A stretch of 64,000 nt of DNA, taken from positions 310,001 to 374,000 of the forward strand of contig JAIUCV010000574.1 of assembly GCA_026724425.1 (NCBI GenBank). The letters are read 5' to 3'. The notes beneath the pieces were generated by a model. It saw only the letters and a list, made by a program, of their open reading frames with translations. It did not search any database and was not told the DNA's origin. A program made the translations under genes and the position numbers. This document shows positions 47,641 to 59,488 of the stretch, piece by piece. Position 1 is the first letter of the stretch, and each line of letters opens with the position of its first letter. Origin of the DNA: Erythrophleum ivorense (taxonomy: Eukaryota > Streptophyta > Magnoliopsida > Fabales > Fabaceae).

Positions 47641-48099
47641 TTTACAGATTAAAATATACAAACCAACTTTAAAATCATTTTATTTGTGAAAGCTTAAATG
47701 ATTCTTACTTTCTTTCTCTTTACACAAAAATTAAAAAAACACAAACCAACTTATATTATTTTCTACCAAGTCGAATTACATAGATTTTAATCTCTTCTAT
47801 AAGGTACGCAGGTTTTAGGCTTTCATCATAGGTTAAATTCATTCTTGTAAATAAATTTTTTTTATTCTTTTTTCTTAATTTCTTTTTTTTTTTTTGCATG
47901 TGATTTTTAGGGGAATCAAAATAATATTTAAGCCGTATTGACTTTGCACAACTAACTTAGGATAACCATTTTAGGAATGGGTATAATGGAATGTCTAACT
48001 CCTTTTTCACTCACAATCGATGCTCAAACCCACATCTAGTTTGCAAATTATTTTCTTATAAAAAAAAGTTTTTCCAAAGATTTTCCTTTTAAATTTTAA

Positions 48100-48205
48100 A
48101 ATTTTGGTGGCAACTGTATTTTACTTTAATTTGGTTTTTCTTTTCAAAAATTAAATTTTTTAAAATTTTCTGGTGCTACGCGGTCGCATTTCGGGTGTCA
48201 TAACA
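48100..48205 (+). mobile_element. Tat/Ogre-like terminus or leader
   Basis: AAAATTTTGGTGGCAACTG followed 60 bases later by GGTGCTACGCGGTCGCATTTCGGGTGTCA resembles, from general knowledge of plant gypsy elements, the junction of LTR and internal leader (often TTGGCGACTCC..). The CpG-containing tail stands out in very AT-rich DNA. No coding region follows, so this is a fragment. Confidence 0.35.
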
Positions 48206-48869
48206 AGTAACCAAATCCAATCAAAGTAAGTAAGGAATTTAAAATAAATTTGTTAAGTTTACAAATCATGCTAATGAATTGGTAAATAAACATTTAAACA
48301 AATTTCAAAAAATAATTTTTTTTGAGAGATATCTACAACAAAATCAATACTAAATACAAATGTGAGTTCACAACTCACTAGCATAGGCTAACAAGAAATA
48401 AGCATTTTTCTCCTTTTCATGGATGAGCCTTATGCTCCAATCCACTTTTAGTAGTTTCATGTTCATTGGCCTTCACACATGGTTTGCAACACTCCTGCTA
48501 GCAAAGGTTCAAGTTATGGTACACTAAAACTAACAACTATTAATGTTAGTTGTAGGGGTTTTTTCGAAGAAATCTCCTAATAAATTATTTTTAAATAACT
48601 AAATATGCATGTTTGAAAATAGGTAATATTTGAAAAAGATGTAACTAGGGAACTATATTCAAAACACCTTTAAGTCATGCCATCAAGGTATAGACAAAGT
48701 ATTCTCTCAAACAAAGTGTAAGAACTTTCTTGATAGAGCATCATGCATTTTATAATAGATCATTGTACATTACTAAACATGGCATGATACAATTCTAAAG
48801 AAACTTGTAACATACTAAGAAAAAGTAGTAATATGCTGAGAAAGTCCAATGACATTCTAAGTAAACTTT

Positions 48870-49400
48870 GCAACATTCAAATGTAATATACAGTGTAAGT
48901 TCGTAACATTTAAAATGAATCAAATAACATTTTGAGTAATTATAGTAACACTCAGAATCAATCATGCCATATTTGGAGCATAATAGTAAACAATAACTTT
49001 CCAAACTAATCTTGTACGTAATCTTTCATATTGCAAAACCAATAGGTTTCAACCAAGAAAGACATGCTTAACAACACAATTTCTCGTCGTGTGTAATCAT
49101 TTCTCATTAACTAGAAGTTCATAAGCTTGTCAACATTTAGATGTAACATACTAAGTAAGTTTGTAACATTCAAAATGGATCAAGTAACATTCAAAACAAA
49201 TTTCATAAGATTTCGAATAAACCATGTTACGCGTAGAAGATAGTAGTAAATTATAACTTCCCAAACCAATCTTGTGTATAATCCTTCACATTGCAAAGGC
49301 CAATTAGTTTCCAACAAGGAAGAACATGCTTAACAACACAATTTCTTTCATCACATAATCATTTCTTAAAGTTTAGAGGCTTGTCCTATGAGTAAAAACA
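48870..49400 (+). repeat. Tandem duplication of about 255 bases
   Basis: The segment running TTGCAACATTCAAATGTAAT.. to ACATGCTTAACAACACAATTTCT (about 48880-49090) recurs as GTCAACATTTAGATGTAAC.. to ACATGCTTAACAACACAATTTCT (about 49130-49350). Within each, GTAACATTCAAAATG-type phrases repeat. It is probably part of an LTR. Confidence 0.65.
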
Positions 49401-49679
49401 ATTTTAACCAGAAGTCCACATATCAAGAAAAACATATAATTGGGAGAAATCTAAAAATCATTAAAAGGGCACATCCTAAAAATTAACAAATAAATCAACT
49501 TTTAAAAATATCAAAATATGTTATAGTGTGGTATCTACTCACTAGTTGAAGTGGAGTCATCGAGATTCTCTAATAAACAAGTTCAAAGCTAAACAACATA
49601 TGTGGCAATAGCCTTAGAATTTTGTATGAGCATGGATAATACCAATGGTGACTTAAGTTGCTGATAAAAGTCTATTCAG

Positions 49680-49945
49680 TAGTAACTCTCAAGACTCGCT
49701 ACTAAAAGTCGATTTTAGTGGCAACTATTCCTGAGCACTAAATACATATCTTTTAGTGATAACTTTATAGCACTTTTGGTGGCAACTTTTGTCACCATTA
49801 AAGGTACTTTCAATGGCCACTAAAACCCTTTAGCCATGGAAGTATCAATTATGACTTAGCTATGACCCAAGTGTCACAACCAAAAGTCTTTGATGGTGAT
49901 TTTTGCACTTTTGTTGCCCAAAGTCAAATTTTTTGTAGTACATTA
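49680..49945 (-). mobile_element. CACTA-type subterminal region and right tip
   Basis: Phrases CACTAAA, TTTTAGTGGCAAC, TTTGGTGGCAACTTTTG and GGCCACTAAAACC cluster here, and the block closes at TTTTTTGTAGTAC (about 49930), the reverse of a CACTACAAAAAA-like tip with one or two changes. The left tip was not found. Confidence 0.4.
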
Positions 49946-52083
49946 AAGGCTTAATTTTCTCAAAATATTTTATCCTCCATTAATTCGATCAAAATTCTTT
50001 AGTTTATCCTTCATATAGATAGGCTGTGTTTTCTTTTTTCTATTTTTTTTAAAACAAAGAGTTGAATTTTCATCGACTCATGAATTACCGGATATAGATT
50101 TACAATGACTATATTCTAAAAATATTTGGCAATTCAAAATTCAATTAATCATACTAAAATTCTCTCTTAACCTGGCCATTATGTTTACTATCTCATTTCG
50201 TCAAGTAATAATGATATATGTAGCCCTTCATTAAGGTCGCTTAATGTATTAATTTTTTAGAGGATTTTCTTTCAATCTCAAATGTACCCCATCAAGAAAA
50301 CATAGTTAATTCTCTTAATTACAAAATAAACTAATCTAAAAACTTCAATTTCACATCGAGGAATTATTAATGTTCATTAATGATTAATATTAGGTCATGA
50401 AAGTCTATGGTACTCCTTTAATTTCCTTTTTCCTTCAATGAAAATCTTTTAAAGTTAATATGCTAAAACAAATGTCACAAATTAAAAAAAAAAATGCTAG
50501 AGTAAAGAAATTAAACTTAGCGGATTCCAAGATTAACTTGCATGTTAATAACAACTAAAGAAACCATGTTTAATTAATTTGGCACTCAATATGGTGAAAA
50601 TTTTAATTTTGTTTTAATAAATCCAATATGAAGATGCTTTAATTACTCTATACAAATATATCATCATTGTGTTTGGTGTTGCCATATTTAGCTACCGTGG
50701 CTTAGAAATTAAAGTTCAGTCCATTGGCGTTAGTAAGTTCAGTCCATTGAAGTTAGTCCACACAATTAGTATCCTATCACATCTCACTAATATCGCTTTA
50801 ATTGGTGGACTTTAGTGAGTTGCATTTTATGCACATTAATGTTCAATATTTGTGTTTCAAGTAATCATTATCCTCATTTTGTGCAAAAAGTGCTTTTATC
50901 AATTAGTAACAAACAATCACAGGTAGGTCAACCACAGACAAGACTTTTTCTTTGAAACAAAAATTATATTTGATTCTCAAAGAGAAGCAGTTTGACCACT
51001 AGTTGAGGAATCTCTGGAGAAATCGGATAAAACTACGACAGTGCATGAAATTTGCGATAATAGTTTGCGACGGTTACTTCTCTCTCTTTTTATTTTTATT
51101 TTTATTTTTTTTAATTCTCATTTCCCAATTTCAAGCAGGCACAAATATGAATACTGATAAATTTTACAATGAATTTTTTCATATAATTTCTTTAATTGAT
51201 GCAGAAATCTTTTTCCTTACAAACCCACGTGTCTATTATTAAAATAAGATAAACCTTTATTGAAGCAAAAATATGATCAATATCTTTAAGACTAATATTG
51301 ATTTCTTTTATTTAAAAGATTAAAATTTATTAAAAAATATTTTTAAAACTTTCATTTTAATGTTATTTACTTTTGATTAAAAATTATAAATTTATTTTAT
51401 TTTAAATTTAGAAAATTAACATTTTTATATTAATTAAATACATATTTAATACTTGTCATATTACAAATCAATATATATATATATAACCCATGAGAGTTGT
51501 GGTTTATGAATAGTGCAGCTCCAACTTGTGAACAATGCAGTTTCCACGGGTTGCATGCCAAGACACTTGCCAAGACACTAATCACGCATTGTTTATGTCT
51601 ATACAAGTACTGTTCATGTGTTGTTTTTCTTTTTTTCAAATTTTTTGTCTGTAGGACTTATAGGACTTTTTTGAATTATCCTTGCATCTTGCAGGGGATA
51701 GGACCTAATAATATATATAAGAGTATTTTGATTAAAATAATTCTAATTATAACTTATCTTTTGTTATAACAATTTAGCACATTTTTTAATTATATAGGAG
51801 GGGAGTGTAATTGTTCAAAAAGAAAAAATCGTATAATTTAGATATATTTAAAAAGAAGGGGTACCTCCGCCTGTTGTGACTCCTTTGGAGTTGGAATACA
51901 CTTCCAATTTTTGGGGGAAAAAAGTTACACCATTGATTGCAGCACTATAGTTTTCTTTTTAATCTTTTTTTTTTTTTTTCTAAAAAAAAAATTTGTTCGT
52001 TGTAACTTTTTCTGTAGGGTAGGAATTTTTCTTTTCTCTCCATATATTTCCCTTCATGTCTTCTGCTTCTTCCTAACCTTACT
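49946..52083. other. Unassigned AT-rich stretch
   Basis: There is no supported gene. It holds a 23-base tandem pair at 50713-50758, an (AT)n run at 51472-51484, and a T-run/A-run pair at 51967-51992. A GC-richer patch at 51490-51620 (GTGCAGCTCCAACTTGTGAACAATGCAG) may be part of a MITE. Confidence 0.45.
50713..50758 (+). repeat. 23-base tandem pair
   Basis: AGTTCAGTCCATTGGCGTTA and AGTTCAGTCCATTGAAGTTA stand head to tail with two changes. Confidence 0.8.
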
Positions 52084-53700
52084 TGTAACACCCCCAGATA
52101 AGGAGGTTGATTGGCACAGCATACGAGGAACCCTTCCTCCCCATAGGTTTGTATAACATAAATGAAAGAATAATGATACCATATAAATTACTATTCATAT
52201 ACATACGGGAGGTCTCTACGAAAAGAAAAAAAGGGCAGAACCTCCACAGAATATTGGACTGTTCCCAGCTTAAAACAACCAAACATGACCTGTACAATTA
52301 TTATAGTGGAAAGCTTTGCTCTCAACACCTACAACACAATATATATCAACACAATTACACAAGGGAAGGTTGGATCTTGCCCATAGGTCTAAGGAGTTAA
52401 TCTAGATTACGAGTGACTTAAAATACAATTTACAAGAAGAGAATTAACACACGAACAAGTGTAGGACTCACCAACAGAACGCTGATCCAACCCTTACACT
52501 GAAAAGTGATCCTGGACTTGGTGAGTTATGATAGTGAGCAAATAAGACTACACTAAGAAGAGACAAGTCGATATCAATAGAGTTTTTTGAAAACCGATTA
52601 TAATAATATTGAAATAAACAAAAAGAAATTCAAGTCTTTTCTTCATATGTTTGAATATAAAATTCTTTAAAGATAAGTATAAAATTTTCATTCATAATTA
52701 TATTGATATTTCATAACAAATTACTCATATAATAAAATCAAATGATCATCACTTTACTTATTAAACCGAAAACTTCTAACTAGAACCAAGTTAGAAAGGA
52801 CCTAACGCTCGCCACAATTCATATCATGCAAGAGCATATAGTTCACAATGTAATTCCCTCCAAACACCCCATATCATATCATGTAAGACCACAAAGCTTG
52901 TAACATAACTCCCTTCACACACACCAAATCATATCATGTAAGAGCACGAAGCTTGTAACGTAATTTCATCCAAACACAGCAAGCCATATCACGTAAGAGC
53001 ACAAAACTAATTGCAATGTAATTTCCTCCAATTCAACTCCCTCCCAAACACACCAGATAATACCGTCCTTGCACTCCAAAACACAACTGAATCGTACCTT
53101 CCGTACACTTTAAAACAGAATTGGGTTATAGTTTCATATCATATCACATCAAAGTAAATTATATCCTTTCATTATATGGTGCACCATGGCTAATAATAAC
53201 TATTGTTAGATGTATTGTTATGAATCAACGGTTTTTCAAAAATCATTTCAAATAAATATATTTTTTAAAAAAATACATACAAACTGAATCTAAAATATTG
53301 CTAAAACTCTAGTCATCATGTCCAAGATATTGGAATTTAAAACCTAGTCTATAATCTGAGTACTAATAATTTAGTACAGAACAAATATCATAGAAATTAA
53401 AATGCCTTCCAAGTTCAAAAATAGCATTTCTCACCAAGGTTTTCCTCAGATGGTATTACCAAATAAATTATAATCTTTTTGGATAGTCAAGTGATTAGAG
53501 GATTCCAACATAGCCTTTCAAATTCAAGAAACAATATTAACTTGTCACCAATGCACAGGAATAAAAATTAGCAATTATATAAAATGAAATAATGAGACAA
53601 AAGATAAAAATATGAATATCCAACATTATCTACTCATTGTATGGGGTGTATATATATGTAGAATTCTCTATCACTTCTTCCAACCACGCACTGGGTATAG
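52084..53700. mobile_element. LTR-type block K with 56-bp minisatellite
   Basis: It starts TGTAACACCCCCAGATAAGG, the same tip as the other long LTRs. GGACTTGGTGAGTTATGATAGTGAGCA (about 52514) occupies the place of the hairpin or AACTCAGTAAGTAAATAA region of other blocks. A 56-bp array follows. No matching right tip or target duplication was found; the right end is set where the unrelated GGGTCTAGGGC repeat begins. Confidence 0.45.
52817..53040 (+). repeat. 56-bp minisatellite in block K
   Basis: Four units of the pattern CATATCATGTAAGAGCACAA..GTAACNTAA(C/T)TCCCTCCAAACACACC occur, with moderate divergence and small indels. Confidence 0.8.
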
Positions 53701-53719
53701 GGTGTCCCTAGGATTCCTA

Positions 53720-53851
53720 CCGGGTCTAGGGCAGACGGGCATGGGCTAACTTGAATTGCATAAATTCAACCCATTTAAAAACGGGCACAATCAAAACGAT
53801 TTGTTAGTTTGCAAGCCTATCAGGTCTAGGGCAAACGGGTACAAGCTAACT
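53720..53851 (+). repeat. Two copies of a GGTCTAGGGCANACGGG phrase
   Basis: CGGGTCTAGGGCAGACGGGC..GGGCTAACTTG and CAGGTCTAGGGCAAACGGGT..AAGCTAACTCG stand 99 bases apart. They are GC-richer than the surroundings; function unknown. Confidence 0.7.
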
Positions 53852-55517
53852 CGTCTCTTTTATATTTTTCTTTCTTTTTCAAGCCTTAAAAATATAAATA
53901 GGATAATTTATTCCCCATACGCTAACTCAGTGTCTATCAATCAAAAATAGACTTGCCTCTCCATCAACTCTTGTTTCTGACACACATATCTTTGTACTCT
54001 ACTCTTTCTTGCCTCACTACCCACCATCCACCAGCCAGCCACCGTCTTTGTGTAAGTGTTGCCTAAATGTTAACACTGTCCATCTACTATGAAGTTCAAA
54101 GTTTCAAATTGAAACTCTTTATCTTCCACACACTCTCAGGGTTGTCTCTTCATGTCGCGCCACCACCCGTTGGCCATCATTGCTCATCTCACCATTGTCT
54201 GGCTGTTGACAAAATCTTTCTCTAGGTGAGATGAGTTGAGTGTTAGTACATTTTAATTTTTATCCTTTAGGGTCCACATATTTTGAGGATCTTTTGTTCT
54301 TTTATTGTTTGATACTCTTATTTTTCCATAAGCTACTTAGGTTACAATAATTGAATTGTTGTAATTGCATTAGACTCTTCGAATTGGGTTATGTTACCCA
54401 ATTGGGCGTGAAATTGTAAAGATGGATTTTGTTGTCTCCTATTCTCTTGAATGCAAAATTGCGTCCTCTTTCTTCCCTTCACTTAGATTAGGAAGTTATG
54501 ATTGTTGTTCTCTTGAATGCAAGGTTGTAATTTTTTGAAAGAAAGTTGAATACTTATTCAACAAGGACTATTTTCCTTTGTTAATAAGATGCAAATTTTT
54601 TTTTTCATAGTTGTTGCCCTGCGGGTTTGGACTTCAAATTTTAGGACTGTTTAAACAACAGAGGAGCTGGCTGTTTTGATACTGCTAATAAGTTTTTCTT
54701 TTTTTATTTATTCTTTCTAATCCTTCTTTGATCCCCACTAATCAGCTTTGTCGATTTGTTTTGTATCCATTTTTCTTTGGTCTCACTACTTAGTTTGTTG
54801 GACCTTTACCAGGTATGTATATAATGATTGAATTTCGATTTTTTTTTAATTTTTGTGTGTATGAATGATGTTCGATTATCATTTTAATTTTGTGATGTTT
54901 TGTAAAATATTTACTTTCAATTTACATGTACCCAATTAAAAAAATATAATTTTTTATGAACAATATAATTAAATCTTATAAATATAGAATAAATACTCCT
55001 CTAATTAAGTACTCATAATTTTTACTTTCATGAATTTTTGTTTGGTCGTTTTTGTTTAATCCAAATCCCTAAAACCTATGCTTAAAAAACTAGAAATCAG
55101 ATTGGTGGATGTTTCTTTTTGGTGTTGTCCGTCATTGTTAATAACTCTAAAATAAGGATGTGAAAAATGAAAAATATTAAAATGTCTAGATATCTACAAA
55201 ATTTAACAAATTTCTTGTTTAAATAAATGATAAAAGAAAACATGTTATGGCACCCAATTTAGTAAATCCCTTCAATGATTTTTCTCGTTCTCTTCGTATT
55301 GTATCTTGATGCTGAGAGTTATTAAAAATGATGGGAATCCCAAAAAAAAATCCACCAACCTGATGTCTGTATTTTTGCATAAGCTTTTTCAGGATTTTGA
55401 TTTGGGGAAAAAAAATAGAAAAGACTTACCATAAACTTTTATGCAATAACTATTATTTATTTACCATTAATTATGAATGAAAAAATTTCATGAACTTGAA
55501 AATTAAGAGTACCTGAC

Positions 55518-55557
<40 letters not shown>

Positions 55558-57513
55558 TGTAATTATAAGATTTAACTAAGTTTCTTTGATTGGGTGCATG
55601 CGAGATTGAAAGTAAATATTTTTTAAGGGTAAAAATATTAATTAGCCTATTCAAGAAGGACTATATATTAGCCAGATGAAATGCAATGAAGCAGTGTGTA
55701 GTGGCTAGACTACGAGACGATTATCACTAAAAATATTTTATTTTCGGAGAACTTTTAGAATTTTTTCTGGGCGGTTATCTTTCGTTATACATATTGGAGA
55801 TGAATTTTGGTCAATCAACGAAATCCCAAGTATTATTAGAGATTCATTTTTCTCGTATTATTTGGTATTTCGTTGATTTGGTTAAAATTCTTTTGTTTCC
55901 ACGTAGAGTTTCTTATAAAAGAGGCTAAAAGCCTTGATTTAGAGAGTTTTTGTGTCCTCGTAAAATTGGAGAAGAATGTTTGATCGGTTGACGAATTATC
56001 AAATATAGTTTTCTTAGGCTATTTGTTAATTCGTTGATTAACAATTTTATATTCCAAAAGGAATGAAAAAAAGATGTAATTGATTTGAGGAGTTTTGGAC
56101 GGTTAATGAATTAGCAAAAATCCGAGCGCTTCTCTGAGTCCCCACTATTTTTCTTTCAATTTTTGTTATTTTGTAATCCTATCTTATTCTCCCATGTGAG
56201 TTTTGGCTCTATGTATGGCAGGTGAAAGGATGCTAGCTTTTTCTATCTTTACAACATCTATATGGTGATCACATGAAAGATGCAAAGGCTTCCACGGTTC
56301 AATAATAGATCTGTTCATGACGATTTTTGTCAAAAACAACAGAGATGAAAGAGCAATTATATAAAGACTAGTTGGAAAAAAAAAAATGAAAGATTTCACT
56401 TTTTGTTATTTTCGTAAGATTTTATGGTCATGTTTAAGTACAATAATTTTTTGTTTGAATTTTTTTTTTTTGGTCAAAAAATTTGTTGGTGTTCACTCCA
56501 AGTTATACTTCAATGCAATATTACACCATACGATCTTACTCATTGTCAATCCTGACGACCATTTGGAAATAAAAAAAATTATATGCAATTTTTTATATAT
56601 TTGTTATTAAATTTTTTTAATTATAATATGATAAATATATAATTTGTTAATAATAACAAAACAAGTATAATATTTTTACAACTTAATACCATCGCATGAC
56701 TGAATGTTTTTAAAAAATCGTACATATATATATCATTATATTTTTATTACATAATTTAATAGTAAGGATATTAAAAAATTGCACTTAAGTTTAGTTCTTT
56801 GAAATATATTGGTCAATTTTATATTTGTATAACTCTGGCACCGTTAAAAATTTGCTATATTTGTTTGCTTCGCATTTAGTTTGAAAAAATTGTGGGTTTC
56901 AAAACACAACTTGAAGATCAAGTGGGAGGTACTTTTATCAAACAAATTATAATACGACAGCACTACTTCATATTAGAGAGTATCACCGAGGAGTAATAAG
57001 GATACCATACCTTATGGGGTACCAAGAAAAAGAAATTACTCTTCCATGATCTATTTTCGGATAGATGATATTTATCTAATGTATTAAACTAAATTGATGA
57101 TTAATAATCGTGCAAGTTTCAAAAATATAACTTAATATAAAAACTTATTTGACATGATCATATAATCATTTTTAATTAATTCAATTAATTTATCTTAAGT
57201 ATATTGTGGCTATGATATTAAATTCTGCAATTATCCTAAAAGACTATAAGACTAAAAATTTTAACTTGAAATTTTAAATTATAATTTTCTGATGTGGTTA
57301 AAATTTTTTGTCCCAAAGTCCTTTAAAATAATTTAAAAAATTAAAACTTTTAAATATATATAGCTTTAATTTGAAATATTGGACTATAATTTTTTTTTAT
57401 TTTTAAAATAACTTTTTAGTTTATCCCTTTGCAATCCCAAGGCTACCTCAGACCACTAGCTTCACCAGGCCATAAAATAAAGGCTAAACAATTTATTTTT
57501 GTGAACATTTGGG
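53852..57513. other. Unassigned AT-rich region with a GC-richer patch
   Basis: The patch 53990-54230 (CACCATCCACCAGCCAGCCACCG, TGTCGCGCCACCACCCG, then AGGTGAG) resembles a plant 5' untranslated exon with a donor-like site, but no open frame can be attached to it. From about 55680 to 56200 short phrases about TTCGTTGATT and TTGGTTGACGAATT repeat. No gene is supported. Confidence 0.4.
55520..55555. repeat. (TA)n microsatellite
   Basis: About 18 uninterrupted TA dinucleotides. Confidence 0.95.
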
Positions 57514-57816
57514 ATTTCAGTTCTTTGCACATCTCAAGGATGTGCACCAGTATGCACATCTTTGAAATGCAATCTGATCGTCCAAATTTTATATGGATAG
57601 TTCAGATTTTATTTTTTATTTTTTATTAAAATAACTAATTTTTTAAAAATTTATAGTTAAAGGATTTTTTTATTTTTTATTTTTTATTTTTTAAAATAAA
57701 AAATATTTTAAAATCTAAAAAAAAAAATTAGATTTGGACCGTCCAAATTTGATCTGGACGATCCAGATCAAATGTGCACAAAGAAGTGCAGGGAGAAGAA
57801 GTGCAAAGAATTTTGT
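57514..57816. mobile_element. MITE-like inverted repeat
   Basis: The left arm begins TTCTTTGCACATCTC.. and contains GTGCACC, GCACATCTTTGA, GATCGTCCAAATTT. The right arm, read in reverse, begins TTCTTTGCACTTCTTC.. and contains GTGCACATTTGATC, GATCGTCCAGATC. The imperfect arms of about 85-90 bases enclose a core that is almost pure A/T. It has no coding capacity. A target duplication was not identified with confidence. Confidence 0.5.
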
Positions 57817-59488
57817 TTCCGAACATTTGTGGGGTCTCTGCGCCAATTGGAATCTTTCATGTGAAGCTCCTCACACCATGCGTCGCAAGTATCAAAACTC
57901 AACATTTCAATTTGATAATAAAATTGGTGAGACAATTGTGATTTGAGTTGTCCATTGTAGCTTTTGTTATAATCACGACATGAGGCCTATCTCCCATACC
58001 TTAAAATACTATGCTTCACATATCTAAGCTCCAAATGCAGCATCCCTATGTTTCAGAGGCCTATTGTTGCATTTTGGAGCCCTGATTGCCTTATTCTATT
58101 GATGTTGGTTTTCAAGAGCTTCATTCCAGCATTTCACAAGCTTTTGTACCATTTCTTATGGTAGCCATTGCTTGTTATTAGTGCTTTATTGCTCTTATTA
58201 TTCATTAATGCATTTTATCTGCCATATATGGACTGAAATATGAACTTCCTGCATTCCTTCATTCTTGTAGAAACCGAAAATAGTTATATAAAAGGAAATA
58301 AAATGCAAGAAGCTTCAAGTTTTATTTTTTTAGGGCAAAAATACATACTTAACAACTAATAAGAAAATATTATGCGAGCTTTATGTTTTATCTCTCTATC
58401 ATATCTTGCAATGGAATGCAAGGTTTATGTTTGATCATTGGTTTAGGTACAAAGTCTTTCTATAAAGGGTGCTATTAAGCCTAACTAGGTATAGAATTTG
58501 AAAGCTTAGACAAAGCATAAAAGTTTTTGGTTAACTATAGTGGGAAGATTGGATTTGGAGTTAGAAAATAATGTTTCAACAAGGGGAATGAGAATTCGTT
58601 ACAAGTATTTCTTTTTTACATTCAGCTCTGTACTATAGTAACAATAAAAAATTATCTTCTATGCAATCACTAATTAAATTTCATTACAATCCTATTCACT
58701 TCAGGCTTGCATGATTCTATTTTGATTTGTAGTCTTCATACTAAGTTGTAATCTTCATGCTACACCAATAAAAGCTTTAAATCAATCTACATACTTTGTG
58801 CTTTTTCCTAAACAAGGCACCAATTTACATTTACAGTGTTATTTCAAAAGAGTTTCCAAAGCTTGAGGAGTTGAAAGTTCAACCAACTGGTTCAATCATA
58901 GGAACATTTTGACTCCTAAATCAGATCCAATATTATAGCATATTGTAGTATTACATTTATATTACATCTGTCGCACTATTACAATCAACTCCCAATTTGC
59001 TAGAATCAAGCAGAATGTGCATTTGTATGTAAAAACAATAGCTTATAGCTTGTACTTTTATATGCAAAAACAATAACCTATAGCTGGTAGCTACTAAAGT
59101 CCCAAATTAGAAATTCACAATTTAGAAATGCTAATTCTTCGATTAAAAAGAAAGAGAAGAAGAAGCTTGTACCTTGTAGGTTTTGAAATCCTAATTCCTT
59201 AAGTATAAAGAAGATTTGAGTATCAACAAAAATCAAATCTAGGAGTAAGGGTTCCAATGCATCTATTGCATCACAACAAATCCTTTATGTTTCTTTAATG
59301 TTTCTTCACCATGAACAAAGAACAACATAGAACGCACCAACTTGAAGAATGCAAAGCTACAAATTGATGGAGCTCAACAAGTGAAGGCTCCAAAATGGAT
59401 AAAGAAGGCTCTATGTGAGTGAGGGACATTGCATTCGGAACTTAAATATGTGGAGCACATCGTTTCAAAGAGGGGAAGATAGGCCGTA
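57817..59488. other. Unassigned stretch left of J
   Basis: It contains, at 57843-57881, the inverse of a sequence found at 63475-63545 (see findings). Otherwise AT-rich without a supported gene. Confidence 0.4.

Noticed and set aside
51967..51992. Poly-T/poly-A run as the tail of a LINE or SINE.
   Set aside because: No endonuclease/reverse transcriptase remnants or flanking duplications are visible; it looks like a simple homopolymer pair.
53990..54230. First exon of a host gene (C-rich patch with AGGTGAG).
   Set aside because: No open frame from a start codon passes through it and no downstream exon was recognised; kept only as a note in the region entry.
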